The notes: generated by a model not told the origin, from the sequence alone. A stretch of 64,000 nt of DNA from Methylobacterium gregans (GCF_022179245.1 NZ_BPQM01000059.1:1-64000); one strand, 5' to 3'; shown: positions 46,855 to 56,362, counted from the first letter of the stretch. Translations and numbers: made by a program.

Positions 46855-49800
46855 TCAGCCTATCGACATGAGGCTGGCGTTGCCGCCCACCGCCGCGGTG
46901 TTCGTCGAAATTGTGCACTCCTCCAGCAGGCGGTTGAGGTCGTAGTCCTCCCCGGCCCTCAACGCCGCAACCGTCGCCGCCTGTACCGGCACGATGACAC
47001 CCTCGCGCGAGGCCACTTCGCGGTTGACGATGCGCAGACCTTCAGCGTCGCCCTCGTAGAGCAGGCCGTCTAAAGCGTCCGAGGCCCGCCAGTCAGGTGC
47101 CATCACGACGTGGGGAGCCACCTCCCTCGGCAAGTCCCGCAGCGCGGCAGCTCCCGCCCCGGCCGTTTCGATTACGGCGACGTTCCCTGTCGCGAGAATC
47201 GCACCGACCTGGAGGTGAAGGCCCTCCGCCGTGGTCGCAAGCGCGGCAATCCGCCCGCGCGGGCGAAGGAGATAGACATTGCGCTCGGCCACTGGCCCGG
47301 CCAGCTCCATCCGCACGCCGAGAGCGGAGCCCGCCACGTAACCGAGGATGCGCTCCGCGGCGTCGATCGATCCCCGTCCCCGCAGCCAGTCCGCGTACAC
47401 GCGGGCCACGGTGTGCCCCGTCGGCGCCGCCTCGAGGCCCCGCAGGGCAGTCCGGGGCGGGATGCCCATCAATCGGCTGAGATAGAGAGGGCCACCAGCC
47501 TTGGGCCCGGTACCGGAGAGCCCCAATCCACCGAACGGCTGGACCCCGACCACGGCTCCGATGATGTTGCGATTCACGTAGACGTTCCCCGCCTCGATGC
47601 GATCAACGACGCGGGCGATGGTCTCGTCGATGCGGGTGTGGAGGCCGAAAGTCAGGCCGTACCCGGTCGCGTTGATGTCCGCGACGAGGCGGTCGAGATC
47701 TCCACGGTCGTAGCGCAGCACGTGCAGTACGGGTCCGAAGACCTCGCGCTCGACGTCGGCGATGCGCGAGATCTCGATCAGCGTCGGGGCGACGAAGGTG
47801 CCGTTCGTCGTCTGCGCACCCAACGGTAGGCGTATCACCCGATGCCCGCGTACGGCCATCTGCGCGACGTATGCCTCGATGCCGTCGCGGGCCTTCGCGG
47901 TGATGACCGGGCCGACATCGGTCGAGAGCGCGTCGGGATTGCCGACCGAGAGTTCGTCCATCGCGCCACGCAGCATCGCGAACGTTCGGTCGGCCACGTC
48001 CTCTTGGAGGCAGAGGATGCGCAGCGCCGAGCAGCGCTGGCCGGCGCTGTCGAAGGCGGAGGCGACGACGTCGGCCACCACTTGCTCCGCGAGCGCCGAG
48101 GAGTCGACGATCAGGGCGTTCTGACCGCCAGTTTCGGCGATGAGGGGGATCGGCTGCCCCGTGGGCGTGAGCCGGTCGGCAAGCTGCCCCTGGATAAGGC
48201 GCGCCACCGATGTCGATCCCGTGAACATCACGCCCATGACCCGCGGATCGGCGATCAGGGCAGCACCGACTGTGCCGGTACCCGGCACGAGCCGAAGCGC
48301 ATCGACGGGTACGCCAGCCTCGTGGAGGAGGCGAACGGCCTCGGCGGCGACGAGGGGCGTTTCCTCGGCGGGCTTGGCCAGCACTGCGTTGCCGGCCACG
48401 AGCGCCGCCGCGACCTGCCCGGTGAAGATGGCGAGTGGGAAATTCCACGGTGAGATGCAGACTACGGGCCCGAGCGCGGGGTAGCTGTCGGCGCCGAGCG
48501 TCCGCTCGGCCTCGGCGGCGTAGTAGCGTAGGAAATCGACCGCCTCGCGCACCTCGGCCACGGCGTTCGAGAAGGACTTGCCCGCCTCCCGCACGATCAG
48601 GCCGATCAGTTCAGGCATCCGCGCTTCCATCGCGTCGGATGCCCCGCGCAGCGTCGCTGCCCGATCCGCTGCGGCCGTGGCCGCCCAAGACGGGGCGGCT
48701 CTAGCTACGGCGTCGAGTGCGGCCGCAACCTCCGCCTCGCTCGCCTGCCGCCACTGGCCGACCACGTCGCGGTGGTCCGCAGGATTGACAACAGTCGTCG
48801 TGCCGCCGTCCTTGACGGTCGAGGATGGAAAAGCCGCCCAGTGCCGGGCTAGGCTCGCGCGCAAACCGTCGGCCAGCACCGCCAAGCTGTCCTCGTTCGT
48901 GAGGTCGAGGCCTGCCGAGTTCGCCCGCTCAGGCCCCAAGATGTCCCGTGGCAGGGCGATACGGGGATGGGGGGCGCCCTTGGGGTTTGTCGTCTGAACC
49001 ACCGCCACGGGATCGGCGACGAGATCCTCGACCGAGACCGTCTCGTCGGCGATCCGGTTGACGAAGGAGGAGTTGGCGCCGTTCTCCAGCAGCCTCCGCA
49101 CGAGGTAGGCGAGCAGCGTCTGGTGCGTACCGACGGGGGCGTAAATCCGGCAGGGGCGATCGAGCTTGCCCGGCCCGACGACCTCCTCGTAGAGCGGCTC
49201 GCCCATGCCGTGCAGGCATTGGAACTCGTACTGGCCCCGATAGAAATTTGGACCGGCCATGGCGACGATCGTGGCGAGCGTTTGCGCGTTGTGGGTCGCG
49301 AATTGCGGGAACACAGCGTCCGGCGCGGCGAGCAGCTTGCGCGTGCAGGCGAGGTACGACACGTCTGTGTGCACCTTTCGCGTGAAGACTGAGTAGTCCT
49401 CCAAGCCGTCGACTTGGGCGCGCTTGATCTCGCTGTCCCAGTAGGCGCCCTTGACGAGGCGGACCATGATCCGCCGCTCGGCCCTTCGTGCGAGATCTAC
49501 CACCCAGTCGATCACGAACGGGCAGCGCTTGCCGTAAGCCTGGATGACGAGGCCGATGCCGTTCCAGCCCGCGAGATCCGAGTCGCAAGCCAGAGCTTCC
49601 AGCAAATCGAGGGAGAGTTCCAGCCGGTCCGCCTCCTCGGCATCGATGTTCAAACCGATGTCATAGCCCTTGGCGAGCGCGGCGAGGCCCTTCACCCGGG
49701 GCAGGAGCTCCGCCATAACCCGCCCACGCTGGGACCGGGCGTAGCGCGGGTGCAATGCCGACAGCTTGATCGAGATGCCAGGGCCTTCGTAGATCCCGCG

Positions 49801-50550
49801 GCCCGCCCCGTGACGGCCGATGGCGTGGATCGCGTCCTCGTAATCCCTGAGGTAGCGCGCGGCGTCCTCGGCCGTGGTCGCCGCTTCGCCCAGCATGTCA
49901 TAGGAGTACCGGAAGCCAAGGCGTTCCATCTTTCGGGAATTCGCCAGGGCCTCGGCGATGGTCTGGCCCGTGACGAACTGCTCGCCCAGCATGCGCATGC
50001 CGAGGTCGGTCCCCTTGCGGATCAGAGGCTCGCCGCCCTTGGCGATCAGCCGGGTCAGGGAGGACGAGAGACTCGTCTCGCTCGTCGTGGTGGTGAGCTT
50101 GCCAGTGACGACGAGCCCCCAGGTGGCGGCGTTCACGAACATCGACGGCGACTGCCCCACGTGGCTCTTCCAATCGCCGTCTGCGATCTTGTCCCGGATC
50201 AGAGCGTCGCGGGTGGCGGCGTCGGGGATGCGCAGCAGTGCCTCGGCAAGGCACATCAGCGCCACGCCCTCCTGGCTCGAGAGCGAGTATTCGTGGATCA
50301 GCCCCTCGACGCCCCCCGAGCGGGTTCGTACGCGCAGCGCTCGGACCAACCGCTCCGCCGTCGCGGCGACGCCAGCGACCTGTTCGGACGCGACGCTGGC
50401 TTCGGGTAGCAGCGCGCGTACGCATTCGCTCTCGGGCCGGCGATAGGCTGCAGTGATGGCGGCTCGAAGCCGGTCCTGCGGCCGTACGTCCGCCAGAAAA
50501 CGTCCGAACGTTACGCCGGCTTCGTCCGCTCGGGTTGCGGCATCTGACAT
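46855..50550 (-). CDS. putA: Bifunctional proline dehydrogenase / P5C dehydrogenase PutA
   Basis: This trifunctional-type PutA of 1231 residues lacks the N-terminal ribbon-helix-helix DNA-binding domain. The proline dehydrogenase domain (about 190-480) shows YDMLGEAATTAEDAARYL, IKLSALHPRYARSQRGRV, MVRLVKGAYWDSEIKRAQ and YAPVGTHQTLLAYLVRRLLE. The aldehyde dehydrogenase domain (about 565-1020) shows CISPWNFPLAIFTGQVAAAL, VMFTGSTSVARLI, IAETGGQNALIVDSSALAEQ and the catalytic C840 in GQRCSALR. A C-terminal extension follows. It oxidises proline to glutamate with FAD and NAD. AGGAGGGG before ATG 50550 sets the start. It cannot self-repress and is divergent from an Lrp-type regulator. Confidence 0.95.
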   Translation of the reverse strand: MSDAATRADEAGVTFGRFLADVRPQDRLRAAITAAYRRPESECVRALLPEASVASEQVAGVAATAERLVRALRVRTRSGGVEGLIHEYSLSSQEGVALMCLAEALLRIPDAATRDALIRDKIADGDWKSHVGQSPSMFVNAATWGLVVTGKLTTTTSETSLSSSLTRLIAKGGEPLIRKGTDLGMRMLGEQFVTGQTIAEALANSRKMERLGFRYSYDMLGEAATTAEDAARYLRDYEDAIHAIGRHGAGRGIYEGPGISIKLSALHPRYARSQRGRVMAELLPRVKGLAALAKGYDIGLNIDAEEADRLELSLDLLEALACDSDLAGWNGIGLVIQAYGKRCPFVIDWVVDLARRAERRIMVRLVKGAYWDSEIKRAQVDGLEDYSVFTRKVHTDVSYLACTRKLLAAPDAVFPQFATHNAQTLATIVAMAGPNFYRGQYEFQCLHGMGEPLYEEVVGPGKLDRPCRIYAPVGTHQTLLAYLVRRLLENGANSSFVNRIADETVSVEDLVADPVAVVQTTNPKGAPHPRIALPRDILGPERANSAGLDLTNEDSLAVLADGLRASLARHWAAFPSSTVKDGGTTTVVNPADHRDVVGQWRQASEAEVAAALDAVARAAPSWAATAAADRAATLRGASDAMEARMPELIGLIVREAGKSFSNAVAEVREAVDFLRYYAAEAERTLGADSYPALGPVVCISPWNFPLAIFTGQVAAALVAGNAVLAKPAEETPLVAAEAVRLLHEAGVPVDALRLVPGTGTVGAALIADPRVMGVMFTGSTSVARLIQGQLADRLTPTGQPIPLIAETGGQNALIVDSSALAEQVVADVVASAFDSAGQRCSALRILCLQEDVADRTFAMLRGAMDELSVGNPDALSTDVGPVITAKARDGIEAYVAQMAVRGHRVIRLPLGAQTTNGTFVAPTLIEISRIADVEREVFGPVLHVLRYDRGDLDRLVADINATGYGLTFGLHTRIDETIARVVDRIEAGNVYVNRNIIGAVVGVQPFGGLGLSGTGPKAGGPLYLSRLMGIPPRTALRGLEAAPTGHTVARVYADWLRGRGSIDAAERILGYVAGSALGVRMELAGPVAERNVYLLRPRGRIAALATTAEGLHLQVGAILATGNVAVIETAGAGAAALRDLPREVAPHVVMAPDWRASDALDGLLYEGDAEGLRIVNREVASREGVIVPVQAATVAALRAGEDYDLNRLLEECTISTNTAAVGGNASLMSIG

Positions 50551-50683
50551 CAACCCCTCCTGCTGCAAAGCGTGCCTGACGCCTGATGCAAGGGTATGAG
50601 CCTTCTGGGCGATCTTGAAGCCGGTTAGAGGGCAATACGGCCGTGAAACTCTCTATCCATGATGGTTGAACCGAACGAGCCTT
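50551..50683. promoter_or_regulatory. Divergent promoter region putA / lrp-type regulator
   Basis: This stretch of 133 bp separates the two divergent starts and must hold the putA promoter and operator. In related bacteria PutR, an Lrp-type activator, binds such a region in response to proline. No specific site can be delimited by eye. Confidence 0.5.
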
Positions 50684-51139
50684 ATGCTCGACCGTGTCGA
50701 CCGTAATAGCCTGCGCATCCTCCAAGCGGAGGAACACGTCGCCACCATCGAGTTGGCTGAGCGATGCGGCTTGTCGGCGACCGCCACAGGCAAGCGCTTC
50801 AAGCGTTTGGCACGCGACGGTTACGTTACCGGGTTCGGCGCCAAGGTCGATCCGCACAAGCTCGAACGGGGCCTTCTGATCTTTATCGAGATCGCGCTCG
50901 ACAAGGCGACGCCGGACGTCTTCGACCCGTTCGCCGACGCTGTGCGCAAGGTGCCCGACATCCTCGAATGCCACATGGCGGCCGGTGGTTACGACTATCG
51001 GGTCGAGTCCCGCGTCGTAGGCATGCCGGCTTAACGGCGCTTCCTCGGCGACAATCCCCTGACCTTGCCCGGGGTCTTGGAGACCCGCACCGATCTGGTG
51101 ATGGAGGAGGTGAAAGCCGAGGGGGCACTGTCGATCTGA
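50684..51139 (+). pseudogene. Lrp/AsnC family regulator (PutR-like) with in-frame ochre stop
   Basis: The frame encodes a complete Lrp-type regulator of 151 codons interrupted by TAA at 51032-51034. The N-terminus LDRVDRNSLRILQAEEHVAT is the HTH start, and VATIELAERCGLSATATGKR with FKRLARDGYVTGF is the helix-turn-helix. The effector domain contains PDILECHMAAGGYDY. After GMPA the stop replaces the Tyr that the family has in AxYRRFL, and RRFLGDNPLTLPGVLETRTD then VMEEVKAEG continue in frame. The last 35 residues, part of the RAM dimer fold, would be lost. Divergence from putA marks it as putA's regulator. Alternatively the stop is an error. Confidence 0.85.
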
Positions 51140-51502
51140 CCGGAACGCCAAAAAAGAGGCATCGGCACAGGAGCGATGAGTGCATCCCCTCGTGTGAGAT
51201 GCCCTTTATTGTTGACGCCTGATCACAGTTGGAGAAATCAACGAGAGTGCCGCGCCCGAGACCGCAGTTGGCTAACTTCGTCCGCATCCCGAAGAACACC
51301 TTCCGGAGCCAGATCGCAGAAAGCTCTCATGTCTGTCCCGCGCGCCTCAAGTATACAGCCCCGTCCGCTCAAGGCGGTCTCAAGTACTAAGCGGCACCCG
51401 GCGCCTCTCGGTCTGGGTCCGCCTTCTCCCAAATCAAAAACGGCCAACCGTGGCTGGCTGTTCCAATGTGAGGCACAGGGTTGCGCGGCCCAGACGGCAT
51501 TA

Positions 51503-51528
51503 AGAAATGGCGGGCCCGGAGGCCCGCC
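51503..51528 (-). terminator. Probable xoxF terminator
   Basis: On the minus strand GGCGGGCC (revcomp of 51521-51528) and GGCCCGCC (51509-51516) form an 8-bp GC-only stem with a 4-base loop, followed by ATTTCTT. This resembles a Rho-independent terminator about 150 bp beyond the xoxF stop. Confidence 0.6.
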
Positions 51529-51536
51529 TTGTCCAT

Positions 51537-51578
51537 CTCTGCGCGACCAGAGGGTGGAGGAGTGGGTGTCGCGCAGAG
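51537..51578. repeat. 11-bp inverted repeat with 20-base loop
   Basis: CTCTGCGCGAC (51537-51547) and GTCGCGCAGAG (51568-51578) are exact complements. This second stem lies just upstream, in transcription order, of the terminator and could protect the xoxF mRNA end. Confidence 0.5.
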
Positions 51579-51674
51579 GTTCGGATCAGTCCGTGTCGCA
51601 AACAAACCCTCTGTCACAAAGGCGGGTCATGCCGGCAAAGCCGCAAGGGCGGCTGCCGGACCACGGAGGCGTGT

Positions 51675-53474
51675 TCAGTTGGGTAACGTGAACACGGTCA
51701 GCTGACCGCCGAGGTTGGTGTACTGGGACAGGCCGGCATAGCCACCGACCGCGCCGAGACCGGCATTCGGGTCGGTCAGGCCGGCCGCGAGGCCGATGCC
51801 GGCCCAGCCGCCGACGCCCGAGAGGACGCCCACGTACTGCTTGCCCTTGTGCTGGTAGGTCATCACGTTGCCGATGATGCCCGACGGGGTCTTGAACTTG
51901 TAGAGCTCCTTACCCGTCTTCGAGTCGACAGCCTTCAGGTAGCCCTCGAGGGTGCCGTAGAAGACCACGTCGCCGGCGGTGGCAAGAGCGCCCGACCACA
52001 CCGAGAACTGCTCGGGCAGTGACCACTTGATCTTACCCTGGATGTTATCCCAGGCGATGAAGTTACCCATGCCGCCGTGCGAGCCGGGGGCGGGGTACAT
52101 CGACAGGGTCGCGCCGACATAGGGCTGGCCCGGGGTGTAGCTCACCCGGAACGGCTCGTAGTCCATGCAGACGTAATTGGTCGGCACGTAGAACAGGTTG
52201 GTCTTGGGCGAGTAGGCCGCCGGCTGCTGGTCCTTGGTACCGAGAGCCGCCGGGCAGATGCCCTTGGTGTTGACATCCTCGCCGTTCTGCTCGGTCGAGT
52301 ACTTGGCCTGCACCAGAGGACGGCCGTAGGTCGGGGACGACTTGTCGAGATCCACCTTCGTGGCAAAGTTCACCGCCGGATCGAATTTCTCGGCGACGAG
52401 GACTTCGCCGGTCGCCCGGTCGAGCGTATAGGCGAAGCCGTTGCGGTCGAAGTGGGTGAGCAGCGGACGATCCTTGCCGTCAACCTTCTGATCCGTGAGG
52501 ATCATCTCGTTGATGCCGTCGTAATCCCACTCGTCGTGCGGGGTCATTTGGTAGATCCACTTCGCTTGCCCCTTATCGGGATTGCGGGCGAAGATCGCCA
52601 TCGTCCACTTGTTGTCGCCCGGACGCTGCTTCGGGTTCCAAGTCGAGGGATTGGCGGTGCCGTAGTAGAAGAGGTCGAGCTTCGGGTCGTAGGAGTACCA
52701 GCCCCAGGTCGCCCCGCCGCCGGTCTTCCACTGATCGCCTTCCCAGGTCTTCAGCGAGGAGTCCTTGCCGATCGGCTTGCCGAGCGCGATGGTCTTCTCC
52801 GGGTCGACGAGCATCTCGTCGTCCGGCCCGACGCTGTAGGCTCGCCAGACCCGCTTTCCTGTCCTGGCATCATAGGCGGTCATGTGCCCGCGGATGCCGT
52901 ACTCGGCTCCCGAGATGCCGACGATGATCTTGTCCTTGACCGGCAGCACGGTTGCGGTGTTGGTCTCGCCGATCTTCGGGTCGCCATTCTTCACCGACCA
53001 GTTGACCTTGCCGGTCTTGGCGTCGAGCGACACGAGGGTGGTGTCGGCCTGGTGCAGGATGATCGCACCATCGGCGTGGGCGAGGCCACGATAGACGGTG
53101 TCGCAGCACATCACCGGGATCACAGACGGATCCTGCTTGGGCTCGTACTTCCAGACGATCTTCGCCTCGTTGTCGAGGTCGAGCGCGTAGACGATGTTCG
53201 GGAAGGGCGTGTGGACGTACATCATGTTGCCGACGACGAGGGGGGCGCCCTCGTGGCCGCGCAGCACGCCGGTCGAGAAGGTCCAGGCGACCTGGAGGTT
53301 CTTCACGTTCGAGGCGTTGATCTGGTCGAGCTTCGAATACCGCGTGTTGGCGTAGTCGACCGTCTGCAGAACCTGCTGTGTCGGATCCTGGGTCCGCTTC
53401 AGGACGTCATCGTTGGCGTATGCCCCGGATGTGCCGAGAGCGAGCATCAGACCGAGAAGATGAGCCTGTCGCAT
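51675..53474 (-). CDS. xoxF: Lanthanide-dependent PQQ methanol dehydrogenase XoxF
   Basis: This periplasmic eight-bladed PQQ enzyme of 599 residues oxidises methanol, using a lanthanide as cofactor metal. It has a signal peptide ([16 protein letters not shown]). The vicinal Cys pair sits in [10 protein letters not shown], and the active-site block [11 protein letters not shown] contains D317 and D319. XoxF enzymes have Asp at the second position, which coordinates the lanthanide, where calcium-dependent MxaF has Ala. The length matches XoxF. No xoxG cytochrome or xoxJ follows, so it is a solitary copy, like the second xoxF of Methylorubrum extorquens. It is divergent from a two-component system that may control it. 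Confidence 0.97.
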   Translation of the reverse strand: MRQAHLLGLMLALGTSGAYANDDVLKRTQDPTQQVLQTVDYANTRYSKLDQINASNVKNLQVAWTFSTGVLRGHEGAPLVVGNMMYVHTPFPNIVYALDLDNEAKIVWKYEPKQDPSVIPVMCCDTVYRGLAHADGAIILHQADTTLVSLDAKTGKVNWSVKNGDPKIGETNTATVLPVKDKIIVGISGAEYGIRGHMTAYDARTGKRVWRAYSVGPDDEMLVDPEKTIALGKPIGKDSSLKTWEGDQWKTGGGATWGWYSYDPKLDLFYYGTANPSTWNPKQRPGDNKWTMAIFARNPDKGQAKWIYQMTPHDEWDYDGINEMILTDQKVDGKDRPLLTHFDRNGFAYTLDRATGEVLVAEKFDPAVNFATKVDLDKSSPTYGRPLVQAKYSTEQNGEDVNTKGICPAALGTKDQQPAAYSPKTNLFYVPTNYVCMDYEPFRVSYTPGQPYVGATLSMYPAPGSHGGMGNFIAWDNIQGKIKWSLPEQFSVWSGALATAGDVVFYGTLEGYLKAVDSKTGKELYKFKTPSGIIGNVMTYQHKGKQYVGVLSGVGGWAGIGLAAGLTDPNAGLGAVGGYAGLSQYTNLGGQLTVFTLPN

Positions 53475-53669
53475 GGATGTCCTCCGCTTGCCGACCTGAT
53501 CTTCGTGCAGGTTCGGATTGGGTGCCGGCGCAATCGGAAGCTATGGAGATCATAAGAGCCGGTGTAGGGCAGATTCCCTGCGGTCATCTGGGCAATTTGC
53601 CCGAGATGCACCCCCGACGCTTGCCAAGGCTGCCGGGCCGGGGCCTCCTCGGCTACGGGAGGAGCGCGG
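53475..53669. promoter_or_regulatory. Divergent promoter region xoxF / sensor kinase
   Basis: These 195 bp separate the starts of xoxF and the kinase gene and must contain both promoters. GGAGGA at 53658 is the ribosome-binding site of the kinase, and GGAGGACATCC precedes xoxF on the other strand. A shared operator for the response regulator is plausible but not visible by eye. Confidence 0.5.
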
Positions 53670-55148
53670 ATGAGGCTACTGGTCGGACTGATCCTGCGCA
53701 TCCTCGCCGTCGTGGCGCTGTGCGTGACCGGTGCGACCGCCTGGATGGTGATCGAGGTCCACCGCGGCATCCACGAGGAGGCGGTCGCCTCCGCCGACCG
53801 GGTCGCGCGAGAGGCGCGGGAGCTCGCATGGCGCGAGCTGACGTGGCGCGGCAGCGCCGGGCGCTACGCCAAGTACGCGTTCCCCGACTGGCGCAGCTCG
53901 CACACCCTCCGCTTCATCAGCCCCGGCAATTGCGTGGCCCTGACCTGGGAGGGCGAGGCGACGCAGACGCAGTGCAGCGGGCTGGAGACGGTGGGCGGCC
54001 CCGCCCCCGCCTGGTTCGAGACACTGCATCGCCGCCTCCTCGGCCCGAGCGAGCCGGTGCGCCGGGCGATCACGCTCAACAGGCGGGAGGCGGGCACCGT
54101 CGTCACCACGCCCGATCCCGGTGCGATGGTCCGTCAGATCTGGCGTCAGGTGCGGGTCCTGATCGGGACCGCACTCGCGATGGCGGCCTGCATCGCGCTG
54201 CTCGCCACCTTGGTTCTCGGGGTCTCGCTCCGTCCGGCGGCCCTGATCACACGGGGCCTGCGTCGTCTGGGCGACGGCGACCGCGCGGCACGCCTGCCGC
54301 GCTTCCGCTCCGGCGAGTTCGACCGGATCGCGCGCGCCGTCGATGCGCTTGGAGAGCGCCTGGAGCGCAGCACCGTCGAGCGCACGGTCCTGACGCAGCG
54401 CTTGTTCCAAGTGCAGGAAGACGAGCGCCGCGCGCTCGCCCGCGAGCTGCACGACGAGTTCGGGCAGTGCCTGACCGCGACCGGCGCGCTCGCCGGTGCG
54501 ATCGAGGCCGGGTCCGCGGACCGGCCGGACCTGCGCGCCGATGCACAGGTCATCTCGCGGACCATCCGACAGATGATGACGACGTTGCGTGAGGCGCTGG
54601 CCCGCCTCCGCCCGCCGGACCTGGAGGAATTCGGCCTCGGCCCGAGCCTCCACCGGCTCGTCGCGTCCTGGCGGCGGCGCGAAGCGCCGACCTTCGCGCT
54701 GGGCGTCGCGGGCGATCTCGCCACAGTGCCCGGGCCGGTCGCCCTCAGCCTCTACCGCATCGTCCAGGAATGCCTCACGAACGCGGTGCGGCACGGCCGG
54801 CCGACATGCGTGAGAGTCGATCTCGTGCGCCGCCGGGATTGGATCTCCGTCGTGGTCAGCGACGACGGCGGCGGCGATCCCGCGGCGATCGCCGGGACGG
54901 GCGGCCACGGGGTCTTGGGCATGCGCGAGCGCGTTGCGGCGCTCGGCGGCCGTCTGACGATCGGTCGTGCGGAGCAGGGCCTTCGCATCGAGGCCGTGAT
55001 CCCGTGTCCCCCTGACCCATGTCCCCCTGACCCATGTCCTCCTGAATCATCTCAGGGACCTGTCGCCCGGTGCGCGGTGCCGATCGCGGCGGTCGGGGCC
55101 GCGGATCGGTCGGACGCGACCCGGCCCGCCGAACGCGCTGCGGCATGA
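53670..55148 (+). CDS. NarL-type sensor histidine kinase (HisKA_3)
   Basis: This inner-membrane kinase of 492 residues has a first helix at about 5-27 (GLILRILAVVALCVTGATAW), a periplasmic sensor domain of about 130 residues with two Cys, a second helix near 170-192 (LIGTALAMAACIALLATLVL) and a HAMP-like linker. The H-box is ARELHDEFGQCL with phospho-acceptor H261. The ATPase domain has YRIVQECLTNAVRHG and DDGGG. The C-terminus carries three in-frame PCPPD repeats. Its stop overlaps the start of the response regulator gene. The xoxF gene is divergent, so a role in methanol or lanthanide-related signalling is inferred, comparable to MoxYX or FlhSR systems of other methylotrophs. Confidence 0.92.
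   Translation: MRLLVGLILRILAVVALCVTGATAWMVIEVHRGIHEEAVASADRVAREARELAWRELTWRGSAGRYAKYAFPDWRSSHTLRFISPGNCVALTWEGEATQTQCSGLETVGGPAPAWFETLHRRLLGPSEPVRRAITLNRREAGTVVTTPDPGAMVRQIWRQVRVLIGTALAMAACIALLATLVLGVSLRPAALITRGLRRLGDGDRAARLPRFRSGEFDRIARAVDALGERLERSTVERTVLTQRLFQVQEDERRALARELHDEFGQCLTATGALAGAIEAGSADRPDLRADAQVISRTIRQMMTTLREALARLRPPDLEEFGLGPSLHRLVASWRRREAPTFALGVAGDLATVPGPVALSLYRIVQECLTNAVRHGRPTCVRVDLVRRRDWISVVVSDDGGGDPAAIAGTGGHGVLGMRERVAALGGRLTIGRAEQGLRIEAVIPCPPDPCPPDPCPPESSQGPVARCAVPIAAVGAADRSDATRPAERAAA
55002..55046 (+). repeat. Three 15-bp tandem repeats in the kinase gene
   Basis: The unit CCATGTCCCCCTGAC occurs three times with small changes and encodes PCPPD, PCPPD and PCPPE. It lies outside the ATPase domain, near the C-terminus. 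Length changes would stay in frame, so the copy number could vary between strains. Confidence 0.85.
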
Positions 55149-55804
55149 GTGAGATCACCATCCTGCTCGTCGACGATCATCCGGTCGTGCGCGAGGGCTA
55201 CCGCCGCCTTCTCGAGCGGCAGGACGGCTTCAGGGTGGTCGCCGAGGCCGAGACGGCGGCGGAGGCCTACCGGCTCTACCGGACGACGAACCCGAGCGTC
55301 GTCGTTCTCGATCTCACCCTTCGGGGGCCGAGCGGGCTTGAGGCGATCCGCAACATCCGTCTCCGCGACGGGCAGGCGCGCATCCTCGTCTTCACCATGC
55401 ATCAGGGCGCGGCCTTCGCTCTCAAGGCCTTCGAGGCGGGAGCCGCGGGCTACGTCACCAAGAGCAGTCCGCCCACGGAGCTGATCGCGGCGCTGACGGC
55501 CGTCGCGCGCGGCCGACAGGCGGTCAGCATCGACATCGCGCAGGAGATCGCGGCCGACCGGCTCGCCGGCCGGCACTCCCCGCTCGACGACCTCGCCCCG
55601 CGCGAGATCGAGATCCTGCGCCTCGTGGCCTCCGGCATGGCGACCGAGACCATCGCGGCCGCCCTCCACCTCAGCCCTAAGACGGTCCAGAACTACCATT
55701 ACGGGATCAAGGCGAAGCTTGGAGCCCGCAACGACGCCCATCTGGTCTGGCTGGCAATCGGAGCCGGTGTTCTGACACCCCAGACTTTTCATGACGAGCC
55801 ATGA
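55145..55804 (+). CDS. NarL/FixJ-type response regulator
   Basis: This regulator of 219 residues has a receiver domain (1-120) with D10-D11, the phospho-acceptor D56 in VVVLDLTLRGP and the Lys in GYVTKSSPP, then a LuxR-type helix-turn-helix (about 150-205) with LAPREIEILRLVASGMATET and LHLSPKTVQNYHYGIKAKLG. ATGA overlap with the kinase gene shows coupled translation. It would be phosphorylated by the kinase and bind DNA, with the adjacent xoxF promoter as the first candidate target. It differs from the OmpR-type MxbM and MxcE regulators of methanol oxidation. Confidence 0.93.
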   Translation: MSEITILLVDDHPVVREGYRRLLERQDGFRVVAEAETAAEAYRLYRTTNPSVVVLDLTLRGPSGLEAIRNIRLRDGQARILVFTMHQGAAFALKAFEAGAAGYVTKSSPPTELIAALTAVARGRQAVSIDIAQEIAADRLAGRHSPLDDLAPREIEILRLVASGMATETIAAALHLSPKTVQNYHYGIKAKLGARNDAHLVWLAIGAGVLTPQTFHDEP

Positions 55805-55885
55805 TCTCCGCGGGGCTCGACGCCGCGCCGAGGCAGGCACGGAGGATCGCCGGACGGGCAGTCCTTTAGGACCCGAGCCTGCACC

Positions 55886-56362
55886 ATGGGGCCGATCGCC
55901 GAGGCCGTGCTCGGCTGCGAGATCGTCCTGGGAGCCCGGGCCGATCTCGTCTTTCCGGCCCACCGACTCGACGCCGCGAACTCGAAGCGCTTCGATCCGA
56001 CCACGGTGCGTGCGGGCGAGGACGAGCCGATCCGCGACGACTTCGCCGCCTGCGTCGTCTACCTGATCGAGCTCGGGCTGGACGAGGCCCGCCCCACCAT
56101 CGACGGGATCGCCGGCCGCCTCGGCCTCTCGCGCAGGACGCTGCAGCGCCGCCTGGAGGGGGCCGGCACGCGCTATGTCGATCTTCAGCGCGGCGTGCTG
56201 TAGCGCCGGGCGAAGGCGCTCCTGTCAGGCGGGCCGCTGGCGATCGGCCGGGTCGCGGTCGAACTCGGCTACGCGGACGCAGCCCATTTCAGTCGCGCCT
56301 TCCTGGATTGGACGGGTACGACGCCGAGCCGGTGGCGCCGGGCTGCCGAAGGCGCCGCATAA
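55886..56362 (+). pseudogene. AraC family regulator, N-truncated with in-frame amber stop
   Basis: The frame keeps the end of an arabinose-binding-like effector domain (CEIVLGARADLVFPAHRLDA) and the DNA-binding domain. Its first helix-turn-helix is IAGRLGLSRRTLQRRLEGAG. TAG at 56201-56203 interrupts the middle. The second HTH continues in the same frame as RRAKALLSGGPLAIGRVAVE, LGYADAAHFSRAFLDWTG and PSRWRR. The first two thirds of the effector domain are missing upstream. It is adjacent to a broken isochorismatase-type gene, a common partner of such regulators. Confidence 0.85.

Larger units (their letters stand above)
51140..51674. other. Intergenic region 3' of xoxF
   Basis: No gene is seen in this 535-bp gap. 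It carries two hairpins described separately (51509-51528 and 51537-51578) that probably terminate xoxF. Confidence 0.5.

Noticed and set aside
31929..56362. Possible genome-wide recoding of TAG as a sense codon
   Set aside because: TAG ends ordinary intact genes here, for example the TonB receptor, aspD and coxP. One of the four breaks is TAA, and no suppressor tRNA is visible.
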